Shown: positions 16,468-23,289 of the stretch, piece by piece
Numbering within the stretch: position 1 is the stretch's first letter
Layout: each line of letters begins with the position of its first letter
From: Ruania albidiflava DSM 18029
GTDB taxonomy: Bacteria > Actinomycetota > Actinomycetes > Actinomycetales > Beutenbergiaceae
DNA: 32,344 nucleotides
Direction: 5' to 3'
Assembly (NCBI RefSeq): GCF_000421225.1
Contig: NZ_ATWL01000025.1
Location: forward strand, 1 to 32,344
Translations under genes and position numbers: made by a program
Notes under the pieces: generated by a model
What the model was told of the DNA's origin: nothing
Database searches by the model: none
What the model saw: the letters and a program-made list of their open reading frames with translations, nothing else

Positions 16468-16715
16468 TTGCCGAGCCCGGTCTTGCGGATCAGCTCGGCG
16501 TCCTCGAGCTCACCGGCGAGCTGGGTCGCCTTGGTGAGGTCGACGCGCGCGCCGAGCTCGTAGGTCGGCGACTGGTAGGGCTCCTCGTCGCGCGGCTGAG
16601 CCAACGCGCGGCGCAGGGCGTCGTTCACCGCGGTCTTGAACGACACCCTCCGTTCTCGCATCGCCCGGGCGACCAGCGCTTCGACGTCAGGGTCGAGCGT
16701 GATCGTCGTGCGCAT
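16464..16715 (-). CDS. VapB-type antitoxin
   Basis: 83 aa. The N-terminus is a ribbon-helix-helix-like DNA-binding unit (MRTTITLDPDVEALVARAMRE then SFKTAVNDALRRAL). The rest is an extended acidic tail ending AGELEDAELIRKTGLGK that would bind the toxin. It is expected to inhibit the VapC encoded downstream and to repress the pair from the inverted repeat just upstream. On the minus strand TATGAT ends six bases before the ATG and there is no ribosome binding site, so the mRNA is probably leaderless. Confidence 0.85.
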   Translation of the reverse strand: MRTTITLDPDVEALVARAMRERRVSFKTAVNDALRRALAQPRDEEPYQSPTYELGARVDLTKATQLAGELEDAELIRKTGLGK

Positions 16716-16718
16716 GCT

Positions 16719-16747
16719 TGCATCATATCATCAGGCGATTTGATGCA
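16719..16747 (-). promoter_or_regulatory. vapBC promoter and inverted-repeat operator
   Basis: TGCATCA (16719-16725) and TGATGCA (16741-16747) form a 7-bp inverted repeat with a 15-base centre. On the minus strand TATGAT (16727-16722) is the -10, inside the repeat and six bases from the antitoxin ATG. This AT-rich patch stands out in the GC-rich surroundings. Confidence 0.5.
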
Positions 16748-16766
16748 CTGATGCCTACGGACCAGA

Positions 16767-16828
16767 TCGCGAACGCTCCCTTTCGCGGCGACACGCCGAC
16801 CGGGAGCCGCAAACCAGAGCGTTCGCGA
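16767..16828. repeat. large inverted repeat after hsdR (terminator or palindromic repeat)
   Basis: TCGCGAACGCTC (16767-16778) and GAGCGTTCGCGA (16817-16828) form a perfect 12-bp stem. The 38-base interior contains a smaller stem, CGGCG-ACA-CGCCG. It lies 28 bases past the hsdR stop codon, so it could end that transcript. Its left arm resembles the element at 12645. Confidence 0.5.
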
Positions 16829-16855
16829 CCCCTGCGCGAACCCTGCGCGATCCGA

Positions 16856-19800
16856 TCAGGCGGCGCGGCGGCGGGCCATGGACTCCATCTGCTCGATCAC
16901 CAGGATCACGGCGTCGGCACGCTTGTCCGGCGGGTAGTCGTACTTGATCAGCAGCCGCTTGACCGAGGAGCGCAGCTTGGCGCGCACATCGTCGCGCACG
17001 GTCCAGTCGGTCTTCACGTCCCGGCGCATGATCCGCACCAGGTCGCGGGCGATCTGCGCCAGCACCGGTTCGCCCTGCAGCTCCAGCGCCGACGGGTTGG
17101 CGGCCACCGCGTCGAAGAACGCGAGCTCCTCGGTGTCCAGCGGCGGGTCGAACCGGCGGCCCCGGTCCTGCTCCGTGGCCAGGTCGCGGGCCATCGCCAC
17201 CAGCTCGGCGATCACCTCGGCGGAGGTGAGGTTGGAGTTGATGTACCGGGTCATCACCTCCTGCAGCCGGTCGGAGAACGCAGCGTGCCGGACGGCGTTG
17301 CCCCGGGTGGCGGTGCGCGCCTCGCTGGCTACCAGCGCGCGCAGGGCTTCGATGGTCAGGTGCGGGGTCTTGCTCGCCTTGGCACGCTGGGCGAAGTCGG
17401 TGTCGATCTGGTCGATGCGCACCGTCCCGAGCCCGGCCTCGGCGTAGATGTCCAGCACATCCTCGGAGGTGAACGCCTTCGCGGCCAGCTCGGCGAGCAG
17501 GCGCTGCACGTCGGCGGGGATCGGCTCGCCCCGGGCCTGCCGGTCCTCGGCGTCCAGCTTGCCCATCCAGACCCGCAGGTCCTCGTAGAACCGGGCCTCC
17601 TGGGTCAGGTCGGCGATCTCCTCGGTGCGTCCGCACAGCGCCCAGGCCCGGGACAGCCGGGCGGCCAGGCGCCGGAACCTGGACTCCCGGGACTCCTCCC
17701 CCTCAGCCGGGGCGTTGCCCGGGGTGTGCGGGCTGCGCAGCCAGTTCAGGGTGCCCATCACCGCATCCACCCACCCGCGGGGGCTGCCGCGGCCGGCCTC
17801 GAGCCGCTCCCGCCAGCCGGAGCCCTGCAGCACCGCACGCAGCTGGGCCACCAGCTCGCGGGCCACCGCGGCGGCATCGGCCACCTCCTTGCCGACCGGT
17901 TTGGCGCCCTGGTCGTCGGCGGTGTACTCCGCGAGCGCGTCGGCCAGGCTGTCGGCGATCGGAGCGTAGGCCACCAGCAGGCCGGCGTTCTTGCCGCGGA
18001 AGGTGCGGTTCACCCGGGCGAGGGTCTGCATCAGCAGCGCCCCGCGCATCGGCCGGTCCAGGTACAGGGTGTGCAGCGGCGGGGAGTCGTAGCCGGTGAG
18101 CATCATGTCCTTGACGATCACCAGCTCCAGCTCGTCGTCAGGATCCTTGAGCCTCTTCTTGATCACCGCGTTGGCCGAGTCCCGGCGCACATGCTGGGCC
18201 ACGGCGCCGGTGTCGGCGGGGGTGCCGGAGTAGACCACCTTGATCTTCCCGGCGTCCAGGTCCTCGGAGTGCCAGTCCGGGCGCAGCGCCACGATCGCCT
18301 CGTACAACCGGGCGCAGATCTCCCGGGTGGCGCCCACGATCAGCGCCTTGCCCGGCGAGCTGGTCTGACCCGGGCGAGCCCCGCCGTCCGGCGAACCATC
18401 CTGACCATGGTGAGCCCCGCCGTCGGGCAATGACGTGCTGCCCGGCCGGACCAGCTCGAGCATGTCGTCCCGGCGCGCCTCCCAGTGCGCCACCAGGTCC
18501 TCGGCGAGCTCACGCATCCGCTTCGGTGCCCCGTAGACGGCGTTGATCACCGCCACAGTGCGCTCCAACCGGTCCCGTTCAGCATCGTCCAGCCCGGTGG
18601 TGACCTCGTCCGCCGTGGCGTCGATGTCCTCCGGGGTGAGGTCGTCGGCCAGGTCCACCTTGACCAGCCGGGACTCGAAGTACACCGGTACGGTCGCACC
18701 GTCCTCCACCGCGCGGGTGAGGTCGTAGACGTCGATCACGTCCCCGAACACCGCCCGGGTGTTCCGGTCGGCGGTGGCCACCGGGGTGCCGGTGAAGGCG
18801 AGCAGGGTGGCGTTCGGCAGCGCGTTCTTCAGGTGCCAGGCGTACCCGTCCAGGTTGTCGTAGTGGGACCGGTGCGCCTCGTCCACGAGCAGGATGATGT
18901 TCGAGCGTTCGGACAGCACCGGGTGGGCCGCGCCGGACTCCCGCTCGGCGGTGGTCAGGCCGAACTTCTGCAGCGTGGTGAAGTAGATGCCACCGGTGCG
19001 CCGGGCGCTCAGCTCCTCGCGCAGCTCGGCGCGGCGGCGCACCTGCCGGGGTTGCTCGCGCAGCAGCCGGGAGCGGGTGAAGGTGTCATAGAGCTGCCCG
19101 TCCAGCTCGGTGCGGTCGGTGACCACCACGATCGTGGGGTTGCGCAGCGCCGGGTGGCGGGCGACCTGCGCAGCGAACAGCTCCATCTCCATCGACTTGC
19201 CCGAGCCCTGGGTGTGCCAGACCACTCCGGCGCGCCCGTCCCCCTCGACCGCTGCGACGGTGGCGCCGACCGCCTTGGTCACCGCGAAGTACTGGTGCGC
19301 CTTGGCGACCCGTTTGGTCAGCCCGTCCTCCCCGGCGTCGAAGGCGACGAAGCCGCGCAGCAGCTGCAGGAACCGGGTCTGGTTGAACAGGCCGTCCAGG
19401 AGCACGTCCAGGGCGGTGGCGGACGCATCGCCGATCACGGTGATGCCGTCGGTGGCGCGGGCGTGGTCGCCGGTGGCGGTCGGGCTGACCACGGCGCCGT
19501 CGTCGTCGACGTTCCACGGGGCGTAGTGATTCAGCGGGGTGAACGGGGTGCCGTACTTGGCGACCACCCCGTCGGAGACCACCGACAGCACGCAGAACCG
19601 GAACGCCTCCGGCAGCTCGCGCACGTAGGTGGCGATCTGCGCCTGGGCGGTGGCGATGTCGGCGACCGAGGAGGCGTTCTTCAGCTCCATGATCACCACC
19701 GGCAGCCCGTTGAGGTAGAGCACCAGATCGAAGCGGCGCTCCACCTCGGGTGTGACCACGGTGACCTGGTTGACCGCGAGCCACTCGTTCTCCTCCGGGG

Positions 19801-20188
19801 TGGCCCCCAGGAGCCGGATGGTGGGGTTGTGCTCGCGCCCGTCGGCCACGTAGCTGATCCGGTAGCCCTCGGTGAGGTAGTCATGGATGCGCTTGTTCTC
19901 CGCGATGGCATCCGAGGATGCGGGCCGCAGGATCTCGGCCATCGCCTGGTCCAGGTACTGGCGCGGCACCTCGGGGTTGAGCCGGCGCAGCGCGGCGCGG
20001 AACCGGGACGGTATCGCCGGTTCGGCCCAGCTCTCCCGCTGGGGCTGTTCGCCCAGGCTGGCGTAGGCGGGATGGCCGACGGCGGAGGTCGCCCCGGGTG
20101 CGATGTCTCGCCCGGTCAGGGGTTGCCAGCCGAGGGGCTCCTCGGCCAGCCGCTCCAGCGCGAGCTGTTCCCAGTCCGATTCCCGCAC
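16856..20188 (-). CDS. hsdR: type I restriction enzyme R subunit (HsdR), no HsdM/HsdS nearby
   Basis: 1110 aa from GTG 20188. HsdR is the motor and nuclease subunit of type I restriction enzymes. The nuclease motif has D154 (RFDLVLYLNG) and E168xK170 (VVIMELKN). Helicase motifs include Walker A HTQGSGKS (about 325-332), TDRTELDGQL, DEAH (about 436-439) and a late RVNRTFRGKN motif. A DUF3387-type C-terminal domain follows (FDPPLDTEELAFFDAVAANP onward). GGAGG lies eight bases before GTG 20188; GTG 20209 would add seven residues but lacks a site. A gly-rich 12-residue tandem repeat is inserted near residues 588-612. No methylase or specificity gene lies within reach on either side, so either the partners are elsewhere or it works alone. 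Confidence 0.92.
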   Translation of the reverse strand: MRESDWEQLALERLAEEPLGWQPLTGRDIAPGATSAVGHPAYASLGEQPQRESWAEPAIPSRFRAALRRLNPEVPRQYLDQAMAEILRPASSDAIAENKRIHDYLTEGYRISYVADGREHNPTIRLLGATPEENEWLAVNQVTVVTPEVERRFDLVLYLNGLPVVIMELKNASSVADIATAQAQIATYVRELPEAFRFCVLSVVSDGVVAKYGTPFTPLNHYAPWNVDDDGAVVSPTATGDHARATDGITVIGDASATALDVLLDGLFNQTRFLQLLRGFVAFDAGEDGLTKRVAKAHQYFAVTKAVGATVAAVEGDGRAGVVWHTQGSGKSMEMELFAAQVARHPALRNPTIVVVTDRTELDGQLYDTFTRSRLLREQPRQVRRRAELREELSARRTGGIYFTTLQKFGLTTAERESGAAHPVLSERSNIILLVDEAHRSHYDNLDGYAWHLKNALPNATLLAFTGTPVATADRNTRAVFGDVIDVYDLTRAVEDGATVPVYFESRLVKVDLADDLTPEDIDATADEVTTGLDDAERDRLERTVAVINAVYGAPKRMRELAEDLVAHWEARRDDMLELVRPGSTSLPDGGAHHGQDGSPDGGARPGQTSSPGKALIVGATREICARLYEAIVALRPDWHSEDLDAGKIKVVYSGTPADTGAVAQHVRRDSANAVIKKRLKDPDDELELVIVKDMMLTGYDSPPLHTLYLDRPMRGALLMQTLARVNRTFRGKNAGLLVAYAPIADSLADALAEYTADDQGAKPVGKEVADAAAVARELVAQLRAVLQGSGWRERLEAGRGSPRGWVDAVMGTLNWLRSPHTPGNAPAEGEESRESRFRRLAARLSRAWALCGRTEEIADLTQEARFYEDLRVWMGKLDAEDRQARGEPIPADVQRLLAELAAKAFTSEDVLDIYAEAGLGTVRIDQIDTDFAQRAKASKTPHLTIEALRALVASEARTATRGNAVRHAAFSDRLQEVMTRYINSNLTSAEVIAELVAMARDLATEQDRGRRFDPPLDTEELAFFDAVAANPSALELQGEPVLAQIARDLVRIMRRDVKTDWTVRDDVRAKLRSSVKRLLIKYDYPPDKRADAVILVIEQMESMARRRAA
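18354..18425 (-). repeat. 36-bp tandem duplication inside hsdR
   Basis: Two adjacent units (18354-18389 and 18390-18425) match at 27 of the first 35 bases, including GAGCCCCGCCGTC twice at 36-base spacing. In protein it gives two 12-residue Gly/Pro-rich units (PDGGAHHGQDG and PDGGARPGQTS) in the linker before the second RecA-like domain. The reading frame is kept. Confidence 0.7.
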
Positions 20189-20221
20189 GCTGCTTTCCTC
20201 CGTCGCCACCCGTTGAACGCG

Positions 20222-20227
20222 AGCCTA
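20222..20227 (-). promoter_or_regulatory. possible -10 element of hsdR
   Basis: TAGGCT on the minus strand, about 33 bases before GTG 20188. That leaves room for a short leader containing GGAGG. No convincing -35 was found. Confidence 0.25.
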
Positions 20228-20288
20228 ATGGCGCGCTGGCAGCCATGGTGGCCGATCGGGTGGACCGGTGGTCGCGGCGGGGCGATAA

Positions 20289-20450
20289 GGCGGTTATCGG
20301 ACTGCCGAAGAGATCCTGGCCCACGCCGACGAGCTTGCAGCCCGGTTCGAGGGCTACGAGCCCGATCCGTCCGAGGAGGTCGGCGGCGAGGCCGTAGCGG
20401 CACTGCGCAGCGCTGTCGGCGCGCGATCGGCAGCGGAGCTACCGATCACC
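20289..20450 (+). pseudogene. fragment of a small actinobacterial protein gene
   Basis: After an in-frame TAA at 20286-20288 the plus strand reads TAEEILAHADELAARFEGY, then EPDPSEEVGGEAVAALRSAVGARSAAEL. This looks like genuine protein: helical, acidic, with high third-position GC. It resembles the first half of small actinobacterial proteins that go on to a helix-turn-helix of the 'SWAAIGAALG' kind, but this is from memory of general pattern, not a match. There is no start codon and the later part runs into the PH-domain gene on the other strand. It is best read as a remnant left when that gene or hsdR was acquired or rearranged. The right edge is approximate. Confidence 0.35.
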
Positions 20451-20930
20451 AGAGGGGTGCTCGGCCTCGGCGACCAACGTGGCCAGGCGACGTGCGGCCG
20501 CCCGGGCGCGTTCGCCGTCGACCTGCTGGATCGCCAGCACCGACAACACTCGGCCATCGGACAGGTCCAGCTGCACCCAGTCCCGCTCACCGAAGCGCAC
20601 CGAGACGATCTGTTCCCAGTCCAGCCACCTGGTGCCGAGGATGTTGCGCACCCGCAGCCCGTCCCGGGAGGGGAACGCCGCCACGCTGCCGACCAGGTGC
20701 AGGAACACGCAGAACACCAGGGCCAGGGCGGCGGTGGAGATCTGGAAGTTCCGCGGCGGCTGGTCGAACCGGTTGGTGAGCGGCACGAAAACCACCCAGC
20801 CGGCGACGATCGCCACGATCACCACGATCGAGACGATCCGGGTGGCCCGGGACCGGAACGGCGCATAGAGCGCGTCCGGGTCGGAGCCTTGTTGCCGGTC
20901 TGATGGATCAGCCGCACCGGAGCCCATCAC
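20439..20930 (-). CDS. PH-domain (bPH_6-like) membrane protein
   Basis: 163 aa. A polar N-terminus is followed by two membrane segments, at about residues 33-51 (IVSIVVIVAIVAGWVVFV) and 66-86 (TAALALVFCVFLHLVGSV). After these comes a small beta-rich domain: SRDGLRVRNILGTRWLDWEQIVSVRFGERDW, then VQLDLSDGRVLSVLAIQ and a C-terminal helix. This is the layout of short actinobacterial bacterial-PH (PF10756-like) proteins of unknown function, anchored in the inner membrane with the PH domain in the cytoplasm. GAGGGG lies six bases before the ATG. It follows the hexapeptide gene on the same strand, separated by a strong hairpin, so the two are probably transcribed separately. Confidence 0.75.
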   Translation of the reverse strand: MMGSGAADPSDRQQGSDPDALYAPFRSRATRIVSIVVIVAIVAGWVVFVPLTNRFDQPPRNFQISTAALALVFCVFLHLVGSVAAFPSRDGLRVRNILGTRWLDWEQIVSVRFGERDWVQLDLSDGRVLSVLAIQQVDGERARAAARRLATLVAEAEHPSGDR

Positions 20931-20975
20931 GCACCCCTCAGCCTCGATTGCCGCCCAGCGTAGGTGCGGACGCCG

Positions 20976-21002
20976 GCTCCCGCACCCGGGCGGTGCGGGA
21001 GC
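20976..21002 (-). terminator. strong hairpin terminator of the hexapeptide gene
   Basis: GCTCCCGCACC (20976-20986) and GGTGCGGGAGC (20992-21002) form a perfect 11-bp stem with a 5-base loop, starting 20 bases after the stop codon of the minus-strand gene at 21023. No T run follows, as is common in GC-rich actinobacteria. Confidence 0.55.
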
Positions 21003-21022
21003 TCAGCGCCTCCGGCGGGTGC

Positions 21023-21439
21023 TCATGCGGCGCGGGAGTCGTGCACTGCTGCCTGGATCTCGGCATCCGGGCTGATCACGGCGCCGTGGCGCACTCGGGC
21101 GCCGGCACCGATGTGCGAGCGGCTGCCGATACGGGCCCGCTCACCCACGAGCGCGCCCGGGCCCACCCGGACGGCGGTCGCCAGGTAGGCGCCCGCGCCG
21201 ATCCGTGCACCAGGCTCGACCCAGCAGCTGGCGCCCAGGCGCGCGTCGGCGCCCACGGTCGCGTCCTGGTCCACCCAGGCGTTCTCCTCGATCCGTGCAC
21301 TCGGGTCGACGGCAGCACGCATCGCGACCATGCCGCCACCGTTCTCGTGCCGGCGGTACCGCACGATCGTGCCGTCCTCGAGCTCCAGCTCCTCGTACTT
21401 CTTCTTGCGCACAGGCACCCCTTTCTCTTCTGGCCCCAT
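21023..21439 (-). CDS. small left-handed beta-helix (hexapeptide repeat) protein
   Basis: 138 aa from ATG 21439. The N-terminal 40 residues are charged (VRKKKYEELELEDGTIVRYRR). From about residue 52 to 130 it is made of hexapeptide repeats with small residues and an aliphatic every sixth position (SARIEENAWVDQDATVGADARLG, then GARIGAGAYL, VRVGPGALVG, ARIGSRSHIG). That is a left-handed beta-helix of about four or five coils. Hexapeptide acyltransferases are normally longer and carry an active-site His; this one is too short to assign an enzyme activity. AGGGA precedes ATG 21439 closely. GTG 21418 (131 aa) is an alternative start. Confidence 0.65.
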   Translation of the reverse strand: MGPEEKGVPVRKKKYEELELEDGTIVRYRRHENGGGMVAMRAAVDPSARIEENAWVDQDATVGADARLGASCWVEPGARIGAGAYLATAVRVGPGALVGERARIGSRSHIGAGARVRHGAVISPDAEIQAAVHDSRAA

Positions 21440-21588
21440 GTTCCCTGAATGACATAACGATCGAGGGGGTCCGATAATTCCCGGACGTGAGCAACGAGCG
21501 GTCAGCCACGACCTGGGCACCCGTGCGGGTGCGAGCACCGGACGTCATCGGGTGATCGTCTGGTGAACCATCGCGCGCTTCGCCGGGC

Positions 21589-21594
21589 TATCGT
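21589..21594 (+). promoter_or_regulatory. -10-like element, leaderless start of the MpaB-family gene
   Basis: TATCGT ends six bases (CGAAGG) before ATG 21601. This matches the spacing seen in front of seven other genes here. No clear -35 was found. Confidence 0.35.
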
Positions 21595-21600
21595 CGAAGG

Positions 21601-22527
21601 ATGATCAACCCCGTTGCCGCCACCCGGGCCAGGCTCGCGCGGTCGCTGCGCGCCCGGGTCGCCGGACCCAGGGCGGAGAAGCGTTCCACGGCGATCTGGT
21701 TGGCGCCCGGGGAGCGCCGGCACCGGGCCGGTGACCCGATCTGCCGGGTGCACGGGCATGCATCCATGTACGTCGGCGGCATCCGGGCGCTGCTGCTGCA
21801 GTCGCTGCACCCGTTGGCGATGGCCGGCGTCGGGGAGCACTCCGGCTATCGGGACGATCCGTGGGGGCGGCTGCAGCGCACCAGCGAGTTCATCGCGATG
21901 ACCACGTTCGGGCCGATCACCTCCGCCGAGAAGATGATCGACAAGATCAACCGGGTGCACGAGATGGTGGTCGGCACCGCCCGGGACGGGCGCCCGTACG
22001 CCGCCACGGACCCGCACCTGCTGTCTTGGGTGCACGTGGCGGAGATCGACAGCTTCCTCGCCGCCTACCAGCGCTACTCCCGCGCCCCGTTCACGCCCGG
22101 CGAGGCGGACCGGTACGTGGACGAGACCGCCTACGTGGCCTCCCGGCTCGGTGTGCTCGACCCGCCGCGCACGGTCACCGAGCTGCACGCCCAGCTGGCT
22201 GACTTCCGCCCGGAGCTGGAGGCCAGCCCCGGCGCGAAGGACGTGGTGCGGTTCCTGCTCAAGGAGCCGCCGCTGCCACTCGGGGCCCGGCCGGGATTAA
22301 GCATGCTCGCCGCTGGTGCGGTGGGGCTGCTGCCCGGGTACGCCCGCGAGCTGCTCGGCCTGCGCCTGCCGGGACGCTTGCGGCGTATCGACGCTGGCGT
22401 GATGCGCCACGTGGCGCAGCCGATGGGCACGGCCGCGACCGCCGTCGTGGGCTGGGCGCTCAGCGACCCGAGCGAGATCCGCAACCAGGACGGCAGCGTG
22501 GCGCCGGTGGTGCGATCGACCGTGTGA
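21601..22527 (+). CDS. MpaB-family oxygenase-like protein (DUF2236)
   Basis: 308 aa. The sequence from residue 45 to 110 is characteristic of the DUF2236/MpaB family: VHGHASMYVGGIRALLLQSLHP followed by MAGVGEHSGYRDDPWGRLQRT and FIAMTTFG. A second conserved block follows, DPHLLSWVHVAEIDSFLAAYQRY with TPGEADRYVDETAYVA. Related proteins include latex-cleaving and fungal MpaB oxygenases that bind haem through histidines; His residues are present in these blocks, but the reaction here is unknown. The length is usual for actinobacterial members. It is divergent from the hexapeptide gene across 161 bases and appears to be a single-gene unit. Confidence 0.82.
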   Translation: MINPVAATRARLARSLRARVAGPRAEKRSTAIWLAPGERRHRAGDPICRVHGHASMYVGGIRALLLQSLHPLAMAGVGEHSGYRDDPWGRLQRTSEFIAMTTFGPITSAEKMIDKINRVHEMVVGTARDGRPYAATDPHLLSWVHVAEIDSFLAAYQRYSRAPFTPGEADRYVDETAYVASRLGVLDPPRTVTELHAQLADFRPELEASPGAKDVVRFLLKEPPLPLGARPGLSMLAAGAVGLLPGYARELLGLRLPGRLRRIDAGVMRHVAQPMGTAATAVVGWALSDPSEIRNQDGSVAPVVRSTV

Positions 22528-22628
22528 GGTTCCTGCTCACTGCCTGCTGGAACTCATCCCATCTGCCCTCTGGGCTTCCTGCTGTCTCCTTGTCTCGGTG
22601 AGATCGATGCAGGTGTGCCGTCGTCGAG

Positions 22629-22637
22629 TTATCCACA
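22629..22637 (+). promoter_or_regulatory. single perfect DnaA-box match
   Basis: TTATCCACA matches the consensus DnaA box exactly. It is isolated, with no cluster and no AT-rich unwinding region nearby, so it does not mark an origin. It may be chance or a DnaA titration or regulatory site. Confidence 0.3.
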
Positions 22638-22679
22638 CCCCCTCTGCGGCTGCGGCCGGTGCTCCGGCACGCTGGAGGG

Positions 22680-23210
22680 ATGAGCAAGAAGAAGCGTCGG
22701 CGCAAGAATCGGCCACAGTCAGCGGGTGGTCAGCGGTCGCGCTCCGCCGGCAACCCGGTGCCCGCACCGGGCACCCGATCCCGGACAGCAGCCGGCCGGT
22801 CCGACCCGGCACCGTCTACCTCCCAGCTGACAGCGCCTGGAGCTGGCGCCGCTGCGCGCGATGATGGCTCATCGAGCACCGCCGATGCGCAGATCCAGGT
22901 CATCGTCGGGCTCATCACCACCGGCGCACTCGACCTGCACCTGGGCACGGTGCAGGCGGCGATCAGCAAGCGGCACCAGGACCGCCGACGGGATGCCTCC
23001 CACCAGGCGGCCGCCGAACTACGCATCGGCGACCGGGTGTGCCTCACCGAGCACATCCGGCCGATGTACATGCGCGGTGCCACCGGCACGCTCACCGGCT
23101 GGGCACAGCAGAACGCCATCGTGCACCTGGACCAACCGACCGGCCGCTTCCCCGGCGGGGAGATCCGTTGCCCACCACTGGGACTGCGGCGGCTCGAGGC
23201 GTCGGCGTGA
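22680..23210 (+). CDS. hypothetical basic protein with C-terminal SH3-like segment
   Basis: 176 aa. The start MSKKKRRRKNRP is very basic, and residues 12-70 are Ala/Pro/Ser-rich and probably disordered. A helix (IQVIVGLITTGALDLHLGTVQAAISKRHQDR) follows. The last 60 residues form a compact beta-rich unit, IGDRVCLTEHIRPMYMRGATGTLTGW, then IVHLDQPTGRFPGGEIRCPP, resembling SH3/KOW-like domains seen in proteins that bind nucleic acid. I do not recognise a named family. The ATG follows GGAGGG with no gap, and CACGCT ends six bases upstream, so the start may be leaderless. Frame choice is supported by high third-position GC. Confidence 0.7.
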   Translation: MSKKKRRRKNRPQSAGGQRSRSAGNPVPAPGTRSRTAAGRSDPAPSTSQLTAPGAGAAARDDGSSSTADAQIQVIVGLITTGALDLHLGTVQAAISKRHQDRRRDASHQAAAELRIGDRVCLTEHIRPMYMRGATGTLTGWAQQNAIVHLDQPTGRFPGGEIRCPPLGLRRLEASA

Positions 23211-23289
23211 TGCGGAGCTCAACCCACGCTCCTCGACCTGCCGCGGAAGGCTACAGTGCAGCCATCCGCCATCGACGAGGAGGCCAGCC

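Noticed and set aside
16718-18433. 571-codon plus-strand frame opposite hsdR
   Set aside because: The translation is a shadow of HsdR with no domain-like segment.
18485-20779. 764-codon plus-strand frame opposite hsdR
   Set aside because: The composition is Arg/Gly/Val-rich with no motifs; the HsdR motifs on the minus strand are unmistakable.
22600-22680. Possible replication origin at the DnaA box
   Set aside because: There is only one box, no AT-rich unwinding region, and no dnaA, dnaN or rpmH nearby.
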